The notes under the pieces are model-generated. The model was not told the DNA's origin. It did not search any database and saw only the letters and a program-made list of their open reading frames with translations. A stretch of DNA of 64,000 nt from an uncultured Prevotellaceae bacterium (GTDB lineage Bacteria; Bacteroidota; Bacteroidia; Bacteroidales; Bacteroidaceae): NCBI GenBank assembly GCA_900316505.1, contig ONDH01000027.1:1-64000 (forward strand). Reading direction: 5' to 3'. Position numbers and translations under genes: made by a program. Positions 52,781-60,196 of this stretch are shown here, in pieces. Every line of letters starts with the position of its first letter. Within the stretch, counting starts at the first letter, position 1.

Positions 52781-52930
52781 CCACGACGGTCAGGAATAGG
52801 GAGGGCATCAAGATGTGAAAAAATGATTGTTGATAGCGTAAATTGACAGCACTTTCTTGATTTATGTCAAAATAATGCCACAAATGCAAACATAAATTAC
52901 ATTTTGCTTTATAAAACAAGTATTTTGCTT

Positions 52931-52940
52931 TAACTTTGCA
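52931..52940 (+). promoter_or_regulatory. -7 box of the glnK-amtB leader
   Basis: TAACTTTGCA, about 28 bp before the leader-peptide start codon; TTTTGC elements lie 10-25 bp upstream. Confidence 0.7.
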
Positions 52941-52967
52941 CCGTAAATCAAAACAAACACCGACATT

Positions 52968-53078
52968 ATGATAGGTAATTCGAGACAAATCGCTAACATT
53001 CTGTCAAATAATCAGCAGCAGAATAATCAGCAGCAGAACCAGGAGCAGAATCAGGGTCCTACTTCGCTTGCGCTGTGA
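52968..53078 (+). CDS. Gln/Asn-rich 36-residue leader peptide
   Basis: ATG 52968 to TGA 53078. The peptide starts MIGNSRQIANILS, then runs NNQQQNNQQQNQEQNQGP and ends TSLAL. Ten of the 36 residues are Gln and eight are Asn, nearly all in one block of consecutive codons (CAG and AAT/AAC). It follows a good promoter and is the only frame between that promoter and a strong intrinsic terminator upstream of glnK-amtB. This is the layout of an amino-acid attenuator leader. No homology is claimed; translation is inferred from position and codon content. Confidence 0.65.
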   Translation: MIGNSRQIANILSNNQQQNNQQQNQEQNQGPTSLAL

Positions 53079-53148
53079 ATCTACCAGTCGGATAACACAC
53101 AGACAACAAACACAAGCAATAATACAAAAACAACACAAACACAACATT

Positions 53149-53186
53149 GAGGCTGGTTCAAACTGATGAATCAGCCTCTATTTTTT
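53149..53186 (+). terminator. Intrinsic terminator between leader peptide and glnK (attenuator candidate)
   Basis: Twelve-bp stem GAGGCTGGTTCA/TGAATCAGCCTC (one G-T pair), 6-nt loop, then TATTTTTT. Two heptamers in the leader codons, GAACCAG (53036-53042) and GAATCAG (53047-53053, one wobble), can pair with CTGGTTC of the 5' arm. That would be an alternative fold that breaks the terminator. Confidence 0.85.
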
Positions 53187-53232
53187 GAGACAAATTCTAC
53201 TTATTATTAACAACACAAAACACAAACACAAC

Positions 53233-53580
53233 ATGAAAAGAATTGAAGCAATCATCCGCAAGACAAAGTTCGAGGATGTGAAAGAAGCATTGTTGCATTC
53301 GGACATTGATTGGTTTGAGTATCACAACGTGCATGGCATCGGGCAAAGCCGTGAGGAGCGCATCTATCGCGGTGTGCAATACTCGACCGACGTGATTGAA
53401 CGTGTGGCACTGACCATCGTGTGCCGCGACCAGTTCGTGGAGCCGACGGTGAAGGTCATCCTGAAGGTGGCACACACGGGCGAAATCGGTGATGGGCGCA
53501 TCTTCGTGAGCGACATGATCGACACCTGGAGCATCCGCACAGGAGAGAACGGTGACACCGTATTGAGAGACAAGAAGTAA
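53233..53580 (+). CDS. glnK: PII signal-transduction protein
   Basis: 115 residues from ATG 53233 (PII is normally 112). Trimeric cytoplasmic sensor of ATP/ADP and 2-oxoglutarate. Family marks: MKRIEAIIRKTKFEDVKEAL, the T-loop IGQSREERIYRGVQYSTD with a Tyr at the position that is uridylylated in many bacteria, and GEIGDGRIFV, the second PII signature in the C-terminal half. Directly upstream of amtB, so it is the GlnK type that plugs the ammonium channel. Expression should depend on the upstream leader and terminator. Confidence 0.95.
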   Translation: MKRIEAIIRKTKFEDVKEALLHSDIDWFEYHNVHGIGQSREERIYRGVQYSTDVIERVALTIVCRDQFVEPTVKVILKVAHTGEIGDGRIFVSDMIDTWSIRTGENGDTVLRDKK

Positions 53581-53623
53581 ACAACGCATTTAACGGATTC
53601 AACGCGAATTATTTTAGGTATTA

Positions 53624-53703
53624 ACAACAACGAATTTAACGAATCAGACGAATTTTTTCTTTTCAGCCGCATGGCAGTTCGTGAAATTTGTGCAATTCGT
53701 TGT
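53624..53703. repeat. Inverted repeat between glnK and amtB
   Basis: CAACGAATTTAACGAATC and, in reverse complement, ACAACGAATTGCACAAATTTC form imperfect arms about a GCCGCATGGC centre. A diverged direct copy of the left arm lies at 53581-53610. The centre motif recurs as TGCCATGCGGC at 47585. Confidence 0.6.
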
Positions 53704-53719
53704 AAAGAAATTAGAAGTT

Positions 53720-54976
53720 ATGAACGAAGTAGGTATTTCACTCGATACAGTATGGATGCTGTTGGCAGCCATGTTGGTTTTCTGGATGCAACCAGGTTTT
53801 GCCCTGTGTGAGGCAGGTTTCACACGTAGTAAGAACTGTGCAAACATTCTGATGAAGAACTTTGTCGATTTCATGTTCGGCTCTCTGCTCTTCTTCTTCA
53901 TCGGTTTCGGCATCATGTTTGGAAGCGACATTCTGGGTGGCTTCATCGGTTTGCCCAACTGGGGTGACCTCTCTTTCTACGAGGGCGACCTCCCCGTGGA
54001 GGGCTTCCTGATTTTCGAGACCGTTTTCTGTGCCACTTCTGCCACCATCGTGAGCGGCGCAATGGCTGAACGCACGAAGTTCTCCATGTACTTGGTGTAT
54101 AGTGCTTTCATCTCTCTCATCATCTATCCCGTCGAGGGTCACTGGACATGGGGAGGCGGCTGGCTTTGCAACGATGCTGCCGACAGCTTCATGATGACCA
54201 CCTTCGGTGATGTGTTCCACGACTTTGCAGGTTCTGCCATTGTACACAGTGTAGGTGGTGTGCTCGCATTCATCGGTGCCATCGCATTGGGTCCCCGTCT
54301 TGGCAAGTACAGCAAGGAGGGTAAGAGTCACGCCATTCCTGGCCACAACCTCACATTGGCAGCCCTTGGCGTGTTCATCCTCTGGCTCGGATGGTTCGGT
54401 TTCAACCCTGGTAGCCAATTGGCAGCTTCTGGCGAAGTGAACCGCGTGGCCATCTCTCACGTGTTCCTGACCACGAACTTGGCAGCCGTGGCAGGCGGTG
54501 TGGCAACAATGTTCATCACTTGGCTGAGATATGGCAAACCTTCTCTCTCACTCACCCTCAACGGCATCTTGGCTGGTCTTGTGGGCATCACAGCAGGTTG
54601 CGACCTCGTATCGCCTATCGGAGCCGTCATCATCGGTCTCGTTTGTGGTGTCGTGCTCGTGTTCGCCATCGAGTTCATCGACCACAAACTGCACATCGAC
54701 GATCCAGTGGGTGCTTCTTCAGTACATGGTGTTTGCGGCATTCTCGGCACCCTGATGACTGGCCTGCTCTCAACAAGCAACGGCGCCTTCTATGGCTTCG
54801 GTTGGGGTTTCTTCGGTGCTGAATGCTTTGGCATCCTCGTCATCGACCTCTGGGCAGCCGTATGCGGATTCATCCTCTTCTACAGCATCAAGAAACTGCA
54901 TGGTCTGCGCGTAGAACCTCGCATCGAGGAAGAAGGTCTCGACATCTACGAGCATGGAGAGAGCTGCTACAACTAA
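53720..54976 (+). CDS. amtB: Ammonium transporter
   Basis: 418 residues from ATG 53720; upstream in-frame codons overlap the inverted repeat and are not used. Eleven membrane segments; Amt signature DFAGSAIVHSVGGVLAFIGA with the first pore His pair region, and later DDPVGASSVHGVCGILGTLM with the second conserved His. FALCEAGFTRSKNCANILMK near the N-terminus is typical. Carries ammonium across the inner membrane and is gated by GlnK, which is encoded 139 bp upstream. No AmtB signal peptide as in E. coli is apparent. Confidence 0.96.
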   Translation: MNEVGISLDTVWMLLAAMLVFWMQPGFALCEAGFTRSKNCANILMKNFVDFMFGSLLFFFIGFGIMFGSDILGGFIGLPNWGDLSFYEGDLPVEGFLIFETVFCATSATIVSGAMAERTKFSMYLVYSAFISLIIYPVEGHWTWGGGWLCNDAADSFMMTTFGDVFHDFAGSAIVHSVGGVLAFIGAIALGPRLGKYSKEGKSHAIPGHNLTLAALGVFILWLGWFGFNPGSQLAASGEVNRVAISHVFLTTNLAAVAGGVATMFITWLRYGKPSLSLTLNGILAGLVGITAGCDLVSPIGAVIIGLVCGVVLVFAIEFIDHKLHIDDPVGASSVHGVCGILGTLMTGLLSTSNGAFYGFGWGFFGAECFGILVIDLWAAVCGFILFYSIKKLHGLRVEPRIEEEGLDIYEHGESCYN

Positions 54977-55029
54977 ATCAAAAAGCACAATTGAAAAGTT
55001 AAATATTTGCGACGGCCATAAAAAAGCAG

Positions 55030-55039
55030 TAACTTTGCA
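55030..55039 (+). promoter_or_regulatory. -7 box of the 55065 gene
   Basis: TAACTTTGCA, with ATTTG about 21 bp upstream in the -33 position; the leader is only about 20 nt. Confidence 0.65.
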
Positions 55040-55064
55040 GTCGCATTCAAAAAAAAGTAAAGGT

Positions 55065-55769
55065 ATGAAAAAGATTTTAGTTTTTGGATTGATGCTCCTC
55101 GGAGCAACTGCCATTAAGGCACAAGAGACAGTGGAAGCAAACATCAGTGCAGATTTTGTGAATCAATACATCTGGCGTGGCCAAGACTTAGGCAGCACCT
55201 CTTTCCAACCCACATTAGGTATCGACTACAAAGGTCTTTCATTCTCTGCGTGGGGCAGTGTAGGACTCACCGAACCTGCTGACACAAAGGAATTCGACCT
55301 TACCCTCTCCTACACCATCGGCGGTCTCAATTTTGGTGTGTGCGACTACTGGTTCAGCGGAGGTCCCGACCCTGAAAACCGTTACTTCAAGTATGACGCA
55401 CATGGCACCAACCACGTTTTCGAAGGGTTCATCGGTTACGATTTCGGTGTGGCATCCGTGCTTTGGTGTACTAACTTTGCTGGTAACGACGGAGTGAACA
55501 AGAACGGCAATCGTGCCTACAGTTCCTACTTCGAAGTGTCAGCACCCTTCAAGCTCGCCACATGCGACTGGTCAGCCACAGCAGGTGCAGTACCTCACCG
55601 CACCGATTACTACGGCACCAACGGTTTTGCAGTGGTCAATCTCTCACTTCGTGCAACGAAAGACATCAAGGTGACTGACTCATTCAGCATTCCAGTCTTC
55701 GGCGAGATCGCAGCCAACCCCTGCAGTCAGAAAGCTTATCTGGTCTTTGGATTAACATTGCGTCCTTAA
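55065..55769 (+). CDS. Outer-membrane beta-barrel protein of the nitrogen island
   Basis: 234 residues from ATG 55065. Signal peptide (KKILVFGLMLLGATAIKAQ), then alternating hydrophobic strands: ADFVNQYIWRGQDLGSTSFQ, LSFSAWGSVGL, FEGFIGYDFGVASVLWCTNF and a terminal AYLVFGLTLRP. It resembles the Gcw_chp/TIGR02001 type of small outer-membrane proteins, whose members often sit beside amtB. It might let ammonium or small amines pass, but that is inferred from position only. Has its own promoter and a terminator behind it. Confidence 0.78.
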   Translation: MKKILVFGLMLLGATAIKAQETVEANISADFVNQYIWRGQDLGSTSFQPTLGIDYKGLSFSAWGSVGLTEPADTKEFDLTLSYTIGGLNFGVCDYWFSGGPDPENRYFKYDAHGTNHVFEGFIGYDFGVASVLWCTNFAGNDGVNKNGNRAYSSYFEVSAPFKLATCDWSATAGAVPHRTDYYGTNGFAVVNLSLRATKDIKVTDSFSIPVFGEIAANPCSQKAYLVFGLTLRP

Positions 55770-55786
55770 TCCGGACCTGACGAAGG

Positions 55787-55817
55787 GGCTGCACCAAACA
55801 AGGTGCAGCCTTTTTTG
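55787..55817 (+). terminator. Intrinsic terminator
   Basis: GGCTGCACC/GGTGCAGCC, nine perfect pairs, 6-nt loop, then TTTTTTG. Confidence 0.93.
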
Positions 55818-55936
55818 TTTTAATGTGGCAAGGAGATGCATCAAAACCGCTTTCCCTGCTACTTTTTTATGCCAAAAACAATAAAAACAAACAAAATGAT
55901 AATGATTTTTGAAAATTATTGTCAAATTGTTTTGCT

Positions 55937-56026
55937 ATTAAATATATTATTTGTAATTTTGCAAGCGAAATTAAGAAAATAAAAACATTTTGATTGCCAC
56001 AACACAAACATAAACAACAAAAAGAC
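55937..56026 (+). promoter_or_regulatory. asnB promoter and leader, shared with gltB
   Basis: ATTAAATAT, the -7 box TAATTTTGCA at 55954-55963, GAAATTAAGAAAA and an ACACAAACATAA leader, in the same order as before gltB; ATTAAATAT to -7 spacing is identical (17 bp from start to start). Confidence 0.8.
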
Positions 56027-57730
56027 ATGTGTGGATTTGTAGGAATACTCAAAACGAAAGGCGATGCTCACCAGAAGCGTGAGCAGGCATTGAAGATGTC
56101 GGCAAAAATTCGGCACCGGGGTCCCGATTGGAGCGGTGTATTTAGCAACGAAAGGGCTGTGCTGGCACATGAACGACTGGCGATTGTTGACCCGCTGTCG
56201 GGAGGACAACCCCTGTATTCAGCTGATGGCAGCGTGGTGCTGGCGGTGAATGGCGAAATCTACAACCATCAGGAGATTCGTCGCCGCTATGCAGGACGAT
56301 ATGAGTTCCAGACGGGCAGCGACTGCGAGGTCATCCTGGCGCTCTATCAGGACAAGGGCGTTGACTTTCTGGACGAACTCAGCGGCATCTTTTCGTTTGT
56401 GCTCTACGACACCAAAACAGATGACTATTTAGTGGCTCGCGACCCCATTGGCGTAATACCTTTATATATAGGGCACGACCAAGACGGCACCGTCTATGTG
56501 GCAAGCGAGTTGAAAGCCCTCGAAGGGCAATGCGATGAATACAAACCCTTCCCTCCCGGACACTATCTTTCCAGCCACGAAACAACTGTCAACTCTCAAC
56601 TGTCAACTCTCAACTTCAAGAAGTGGTATGAGCGCGACTGGATGCACTATGACGGCATGAAGTGGGCGACTTCTAATCGTGACGAGGCGGTGCAGATGGT
56701 GAAGGACGGTCTGATGGCGGCTGTGAAACGTCAGCTGATGAGCGATGTGCCTTATGGAGTATTGCTGTCAGGCGGCTTGGACAGTTCGGTAGTGTCAGCC
56801 ATCGCCAAGCTCTATGCCGCCAAACGTATTGAAACCAACGACCAGCACGATGCGTGGTGGCCTCGTCTGCACTCGTTTGCCGTCGGACTGAAGGGTGCTC
56901 CCGACTTGGCAAAGGCGCGTGAGGTGGCGGAGCATATCGGCACGGTGCATCATGAAGTGAACTACACCATTCAGGAGGGATTGGATGCCATCCGCGATGT
57001 GATTTACTATACAGAGACTTACGATGTAACGACAGTTCGCGCCTCCACTCCGATGTACCTTTTAGCACGTGTCATCCGCAGCATGGGCATCAAGATGGTG
57101 CTCAGCGGCGAGGGGGCTGACGAGATTTTCGGTGGTTACCTCTATTTCCACAAAGCACCCGATGCAAAGGCATTCCATGAGGAGACGGTGCGGAAATTGG
57201 GAAAGCTGCATTTCTACGACTGTCTCCGTGCCAACAAGTCCCTCATGGCATGGGGCATCGAAGGACGTGTACCCTTCCTCGACAAGGAGTTTCTGGATGT
57301 GGCGATGCGCATTGATCCAGCCTTGAAGATGTGTCCTGGAAAGACCATAGAGAAAGGTGTGGTGCGCGAGGGCTTTGCCGACATGCTGCCCGAAAGCATC
57401 GCATGGCGACAGAAGGAGCAGTTCAGCGACGGTGTGGGCTACTCGTGGATTGACACGCTGAAGAAGGTGACTTCGGAGGCGGTGACAGACGAGCAAATGG
57501 CGCATGCAGCCGAACGGTTCCCCATCAATCCGCCACTCTGCAAGGAGGAATACTATTACCGCAGCATCTTCGAGGAGCACTTCCCCAGCGCATCGGCTGC
57601 ACGAAGCGTGAACCAAGAGGCTTCGGTGGCTTGCTCCACTGCCATCGCTCTGGAATGGGACGCAGCCTTCAAGAACATGAACGACCCCAGCGGACGTGCC
57701 GTGAAGGGTGTGCATGAACAAGCGTATTAA
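56027..57730 (+). CDS. asnB: Asparagine synthase (glutamine-hydrolysing)
   Basis: 567 residues from ATG 56027; the second residue Cys (MCGFVGIL) is the glutaminase nucleophile after Met removal. Class II glutaminase domain to about 190 (LAIVDPLSGGQPLY, NGEIYNHQEIR), then the ATP-pyrophosphatase synthetase domain with LLSGGLDSSVVSA and SGEGADEIFGGYLYF. Forms asparagine from aspartate. A heptamer insert (TVNSQLSTLN, about 186-195) sits in the linker between the two domains. Shares its promoter with gltB; glnA follows after a hairpin. Confidence 0.96.
   Translation: MCGFVGILKTKGDAHQKREQALKMSAKIRHRGPDWSGVFSNERAVLAHERLAIVDPLSGGQPLYSADGSVVLAVNGEIYNHQEIRRRYAGRYEFQTGSDCEVILALYQDKGVDFLDELSGIFSFVLYDTKTDDYLVARDPIGVIPLYIGHDQDGTVYVASELKALEGQCDEYKPFPPGHYLSSHETTVNSQLSTLNFKKWYERDWMHYDGMKWATSNRDEAVQMVKDGLMAAVKRQLMSDVPYGVLLSGGLDSSVVSAIAKLYAAKRIETNDQHDAWWPRLHSFAVGLKGAPDLAKAREVAEHIGTVHHEVNYTIQEGLDAIRDVIYYTETYDVTTVRASTPMYLLARVIRSMGIKMVLSGEGADEIFGGYLYFHKAPDAKAFHEETVRKLGKLHFYDCLRANKSLMAWGIEGRVPFLDKEFLDVAMRIDPALKMCPGKTIEKGVVREGFADMLPESIAWRQKEQFSDGVGYSWIDTLKKVTSEAVTDEQMAHAAERFPINPPLCKEEYYYRSIFEEHFPSASAARSVNQEASVACSTAIALEWDAAFKNMNDPSGRAVKGVHEQAY
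56582..56616 (+). repeat. Heptamer array inside asnB
   Basis: TCAACTC, TCAACTG, TCAACTC and TCAACTT in tandem (with a partial copy before), in frame. Confidence 0.9.
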
Positions 57731-57755
57731 CCAGCCCACACGCTGGGCGGTTTTT
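57731..57755 (+). terminator. Weak intrinsic terminator between asnB and glnA
   Basis: CCAGCCCA pairs with TGGGCGG (seven pairs, one bulged A), loop CACGC, then TTTTT. No -7 box is visible between here and glnA, so glnA may rely on read-through. Confidence 0.6.
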
Positions 57756-57809
57756 CATCTGCCAACAAACACTATCCAATATACAATCAACAACACAAAC
57801 ACAAACACT

Positions 57810-59996
57810 ATGAGCAAACTGAGATTTGACGTGGTGCAGGACGCTTTCAAGAAGAAGGCGGTGCCTGCCGAGAGTCCAGCCGAGAGGACTTCCAAGTATT
57901 TCGGCGAATTGGTTTTTGACCGCGAGAAGATGCACAAGTATCTGAGTACGGACACGTATGAGGCACTCATCGACTGTATCGACAACGGGCATCCGCTCGA
58001 CCGTGCCATTGCCAACGAAGTGGCTGAGGGCATGAAGACATGGGCGATGGAGCATGGCGTGACACACATCACGCACTGGTTCCAGCCATTGACGGAGGGC
58101 ACTGCCGAGAAGCATGACTCGCTGATGGAGTATGACGGCAAGGGCGGTATGTTGGAGGAGTTTGGCGGCAAGTCGCTCATTCAGCAGGAGCCTGATGCCA
58201 GCTCGTTCCCAAGCGGCGGCATCCGTGCCACCTTCGAGGCTCGTGGCTACACGGCATGGGATCCTACGTCTCCCGTCTTCATTCAGGATGACACCCTTTG
58301 CATCCCGACCGTCTTTGTTTCCTACACGGGCGAGGCACTCGACTACAAGACTCCGCTGAAGAAGTCGCTGAAGGCAGTAAGCGATGCTGCCGTGCCTATC
58401 TGCCAGATGTTCGACCCGAAGGTGAAGAAGGTATTCTCATATCTTGGATGGGAACAGGAATATTTCTTGGTGGATGAAGACCTCTATGCAGCTCGTCCCG
58501 ACCTGATGCTGACGGGCAGAACGCTGATGGGGCATGAGTCATCGAAGAACCAGCAGCTGGATGACCACTATTTCGGTGCCATCCCTTCAAGAGTGATGGA
58601 GTTTATGAAGGATGTGGAGATTGCGGGCTATCGTCACGGCATTCCATTGAAGACACGCCACAACGAGGTGGCTCCCAACCAGTTTGAGCTGGCACCCATC
58701 TATGGCGAGACGAACCTCTCGAACGACCAGAACCAGATGATGATGAACCTGATGAACCAGATTGCCCGCAAACATGGGTTCGTGCTACTGCTGCACGAGA
58801 AGCCTTTTGCCGGCATCAACGGTTCGGGTAAGCACAACAACTGGTCGTTGGGCACCGACACCGGCACCCTGCTGCTGGCTCCTGGCAAGGATGCGATGGG
58901 CAACCTCCAGTTCGTCACCTTCTTCGTGAATGTGCTGGTGGCTGTGCAGAAACATAACGCCCTGCTGAAAGCCTCCATCGCCACGGCTACGAACGCACAC
59001 CGACTGGGAGCGAACGAGGCTCCTCCAGCCATCATCTCCTCTTTCTTGGGCGACACGATGACAAAAGTGCTGCGCAAGTTGCTCGAAGTGCCTTCGGACA
59101 CACCGATTGAGATTGCCGGCAAGAAAGGCGCATCAGTAGGACTGGTGGAGATTCCTGAAATCTTCATCGACAACACCGACCGCAACCGCACCAGCCCCTT
59201 CGCCTTCACAGGCAACCGCTTCGAGTTCCGTGCCGTGGGTTCGAGTGCCAACTGTGCAGGTGCCATGACCACGCTCAATGCTGCTGTGGCTGAACAGCTC
59301 ACCGCCTTCAAGGCTGCCGTGGACAAGGAAATGGCTGCTGGCAAAGCTATGAACATCGCCTTCATGGACGTGTTGAAGCCCCTCATTGCCAGCATCATCG
59401 ACACCGTCTGCTTCGATGGCAACGGCTATACCGACGCATGGAAGGAAGAGGCTAAACGTCGCGGATTGGACACAGAGATTTGTGTGCCACGTATGTTCGA
59501 CGAGTTCACCAAGCCTGCCTCCGTCGAAATGTTCACCAAGACGGGTGTCTATACCGAGGCTGAACTGGTTGCCCGCAACGAGGTGAAGTGGGAGACCTAC
59601 ACGAAGAAGGTGCAGATTGAGGCTCGTGTGATGGGACGTATGGCACTGAACCACATCATCCCTGCCGCCCTCGCCTACAAGACTCGTCTGCTCAACATCG
59701 TCACCCAACTCAAAGCCCTCTATCCCGAAGACTTCGAGACGATGGCAGAGACCGAGCTGACCCTGCTCCAGCGTGTGACCAAGCTCATCGAGGAGGTGCG
59801 CACCAAGTGTGCCGCCATGGTCGATGCCCGCAAGGCAGCCAACAAGATTGAGGACGAGAAGGAGAAGGCACTCGCCTACTACGACATCGCCGAATCCCTC
59901 TTCGCCATCCGTCGCCCCATCGACAAACTGGAGGAGGTGGTTGACAACGACCTCTGGCCACTGCCGAAATATCGCGAACTGCTGTTCATCAACTGA
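57810..59996 (+). CDS. glnN: Glutamine synthetase type III
   Basis: 728 residues from ATG 57810, the size of GSIII (about 725-730) and far longer than GSI (470). Condenses ammonium and glutamate to glutamine. Conserved GSIII parts: WFQPLTEGTAEKHDSLMEYD, FPSGGIRATFEARGYTAWDP, QNQLDDHYFG-like SKNQQLDDHYFGAIPSRVM, LHEKPFAGINGSGKHNNWSL and NRTSPFAFTGNRFEFRAVGS. Works with GltBD as the GS-GOGAT cycle and feeds AsnB, PurF and PyrG, all glutamine users encoded in this island. The leader contains the A/C-rich ACACAAACACAAA seen elsewhere in the island. Confidence 0.96.
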   Translation: MSKLRFDVVQDAFKKKAVPAESPAERTSKYFGELVFDREKMHKYLSTDTYEALIDCIDNGHPLDRAIANEVAEGMKTWAMEHGVTHITHWFQPLTEGTAEKHDSLMEYDGKGGMLEEFGGKSLIQQEPDASSFPSGGIRATFEARGYTAWDPTSPVFIQDDTLCIPTVFVSYTGEALDYKTPLKKSLKAVSDAAVPICQMFDPKVKKVFSYLGWEQEYFLVDEDLYAARPDLMLTGRTLMGHESSKNQQLDDHYFGAIPSRVMEFMKDVEIAGYRHGIPLKTRHNEVAPNQFELAPIYGETNLSNDQNQMMMNLMNQIARKHGFVLLLHEKPFAGINGSGKHNNWSLGTDTGTLLLAPGKDAMGNLQFVTFFVNVLVAVQKHNALLKASIATATNAHRLGANEAPPAIISSFLGDTMTKVLRKLLEVPSDTPIEIAGKKGASVGLVEIPEIFIDNTDRNRTSPFAFTGNRFEFRAVGSSANCAGAMTTLNAAVAEQLTAFKAAVDKEMAAGKAMNIAFMDVLKPLIASIIDTVCFDGNGYTDAWKEEAKRRGLDTEICVPRMFDEFTKPASVEMFTKTGVYTEAELVARNEVKWETYTKKVQIEARVMGRMALNHIIPAALAYKTRLLNIVTQLKALYPEDFETMAETELTLLQRVTKLIEEVRTKCAAMVDARKAANKIEDEKEKALAYYDIAESLFAIRRPIDKLEEVVDNDLWPLPKYRELLFIN

Positions 59997-60041
59997 TGTG
60001 AATCAGGAGAAAAATCTCAAATAAACCCATTAGGAATGTAT

Positions 60042-60078
60042 CCCTCAGGCATTGGCAATCGATGCTTGAGGGACTTTT
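60042..60078 (+). terminator. Intrinsic terminator after glnN
   Basis: CCCTCAGGCAT/ATGCTTGAGGG (ten of eleven paired), 9-nt loop, then ACTTTTTAT. Confidence 0.88.
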
Positions 60079-60156
60079 TATGGATTTGACGAAACCATTT
60101 CATGCCTTTTTTCCCGAAAATTGAATGGGGAAAGTGTTCCTTTTCATTTTTTTTCC

Positions 60157-60164
60157 TAAATTTG
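60157..60164 (+). promoter_or_regulatory. -7 box of the GH28-GH105 gene
   Basis: TAAATTTG, 33 bp before the start at 60197. Confidence 0.6.
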
Positions 60165-60196
60165 TGGCATCGTTCACACTTTTCCAACCCATCAAT

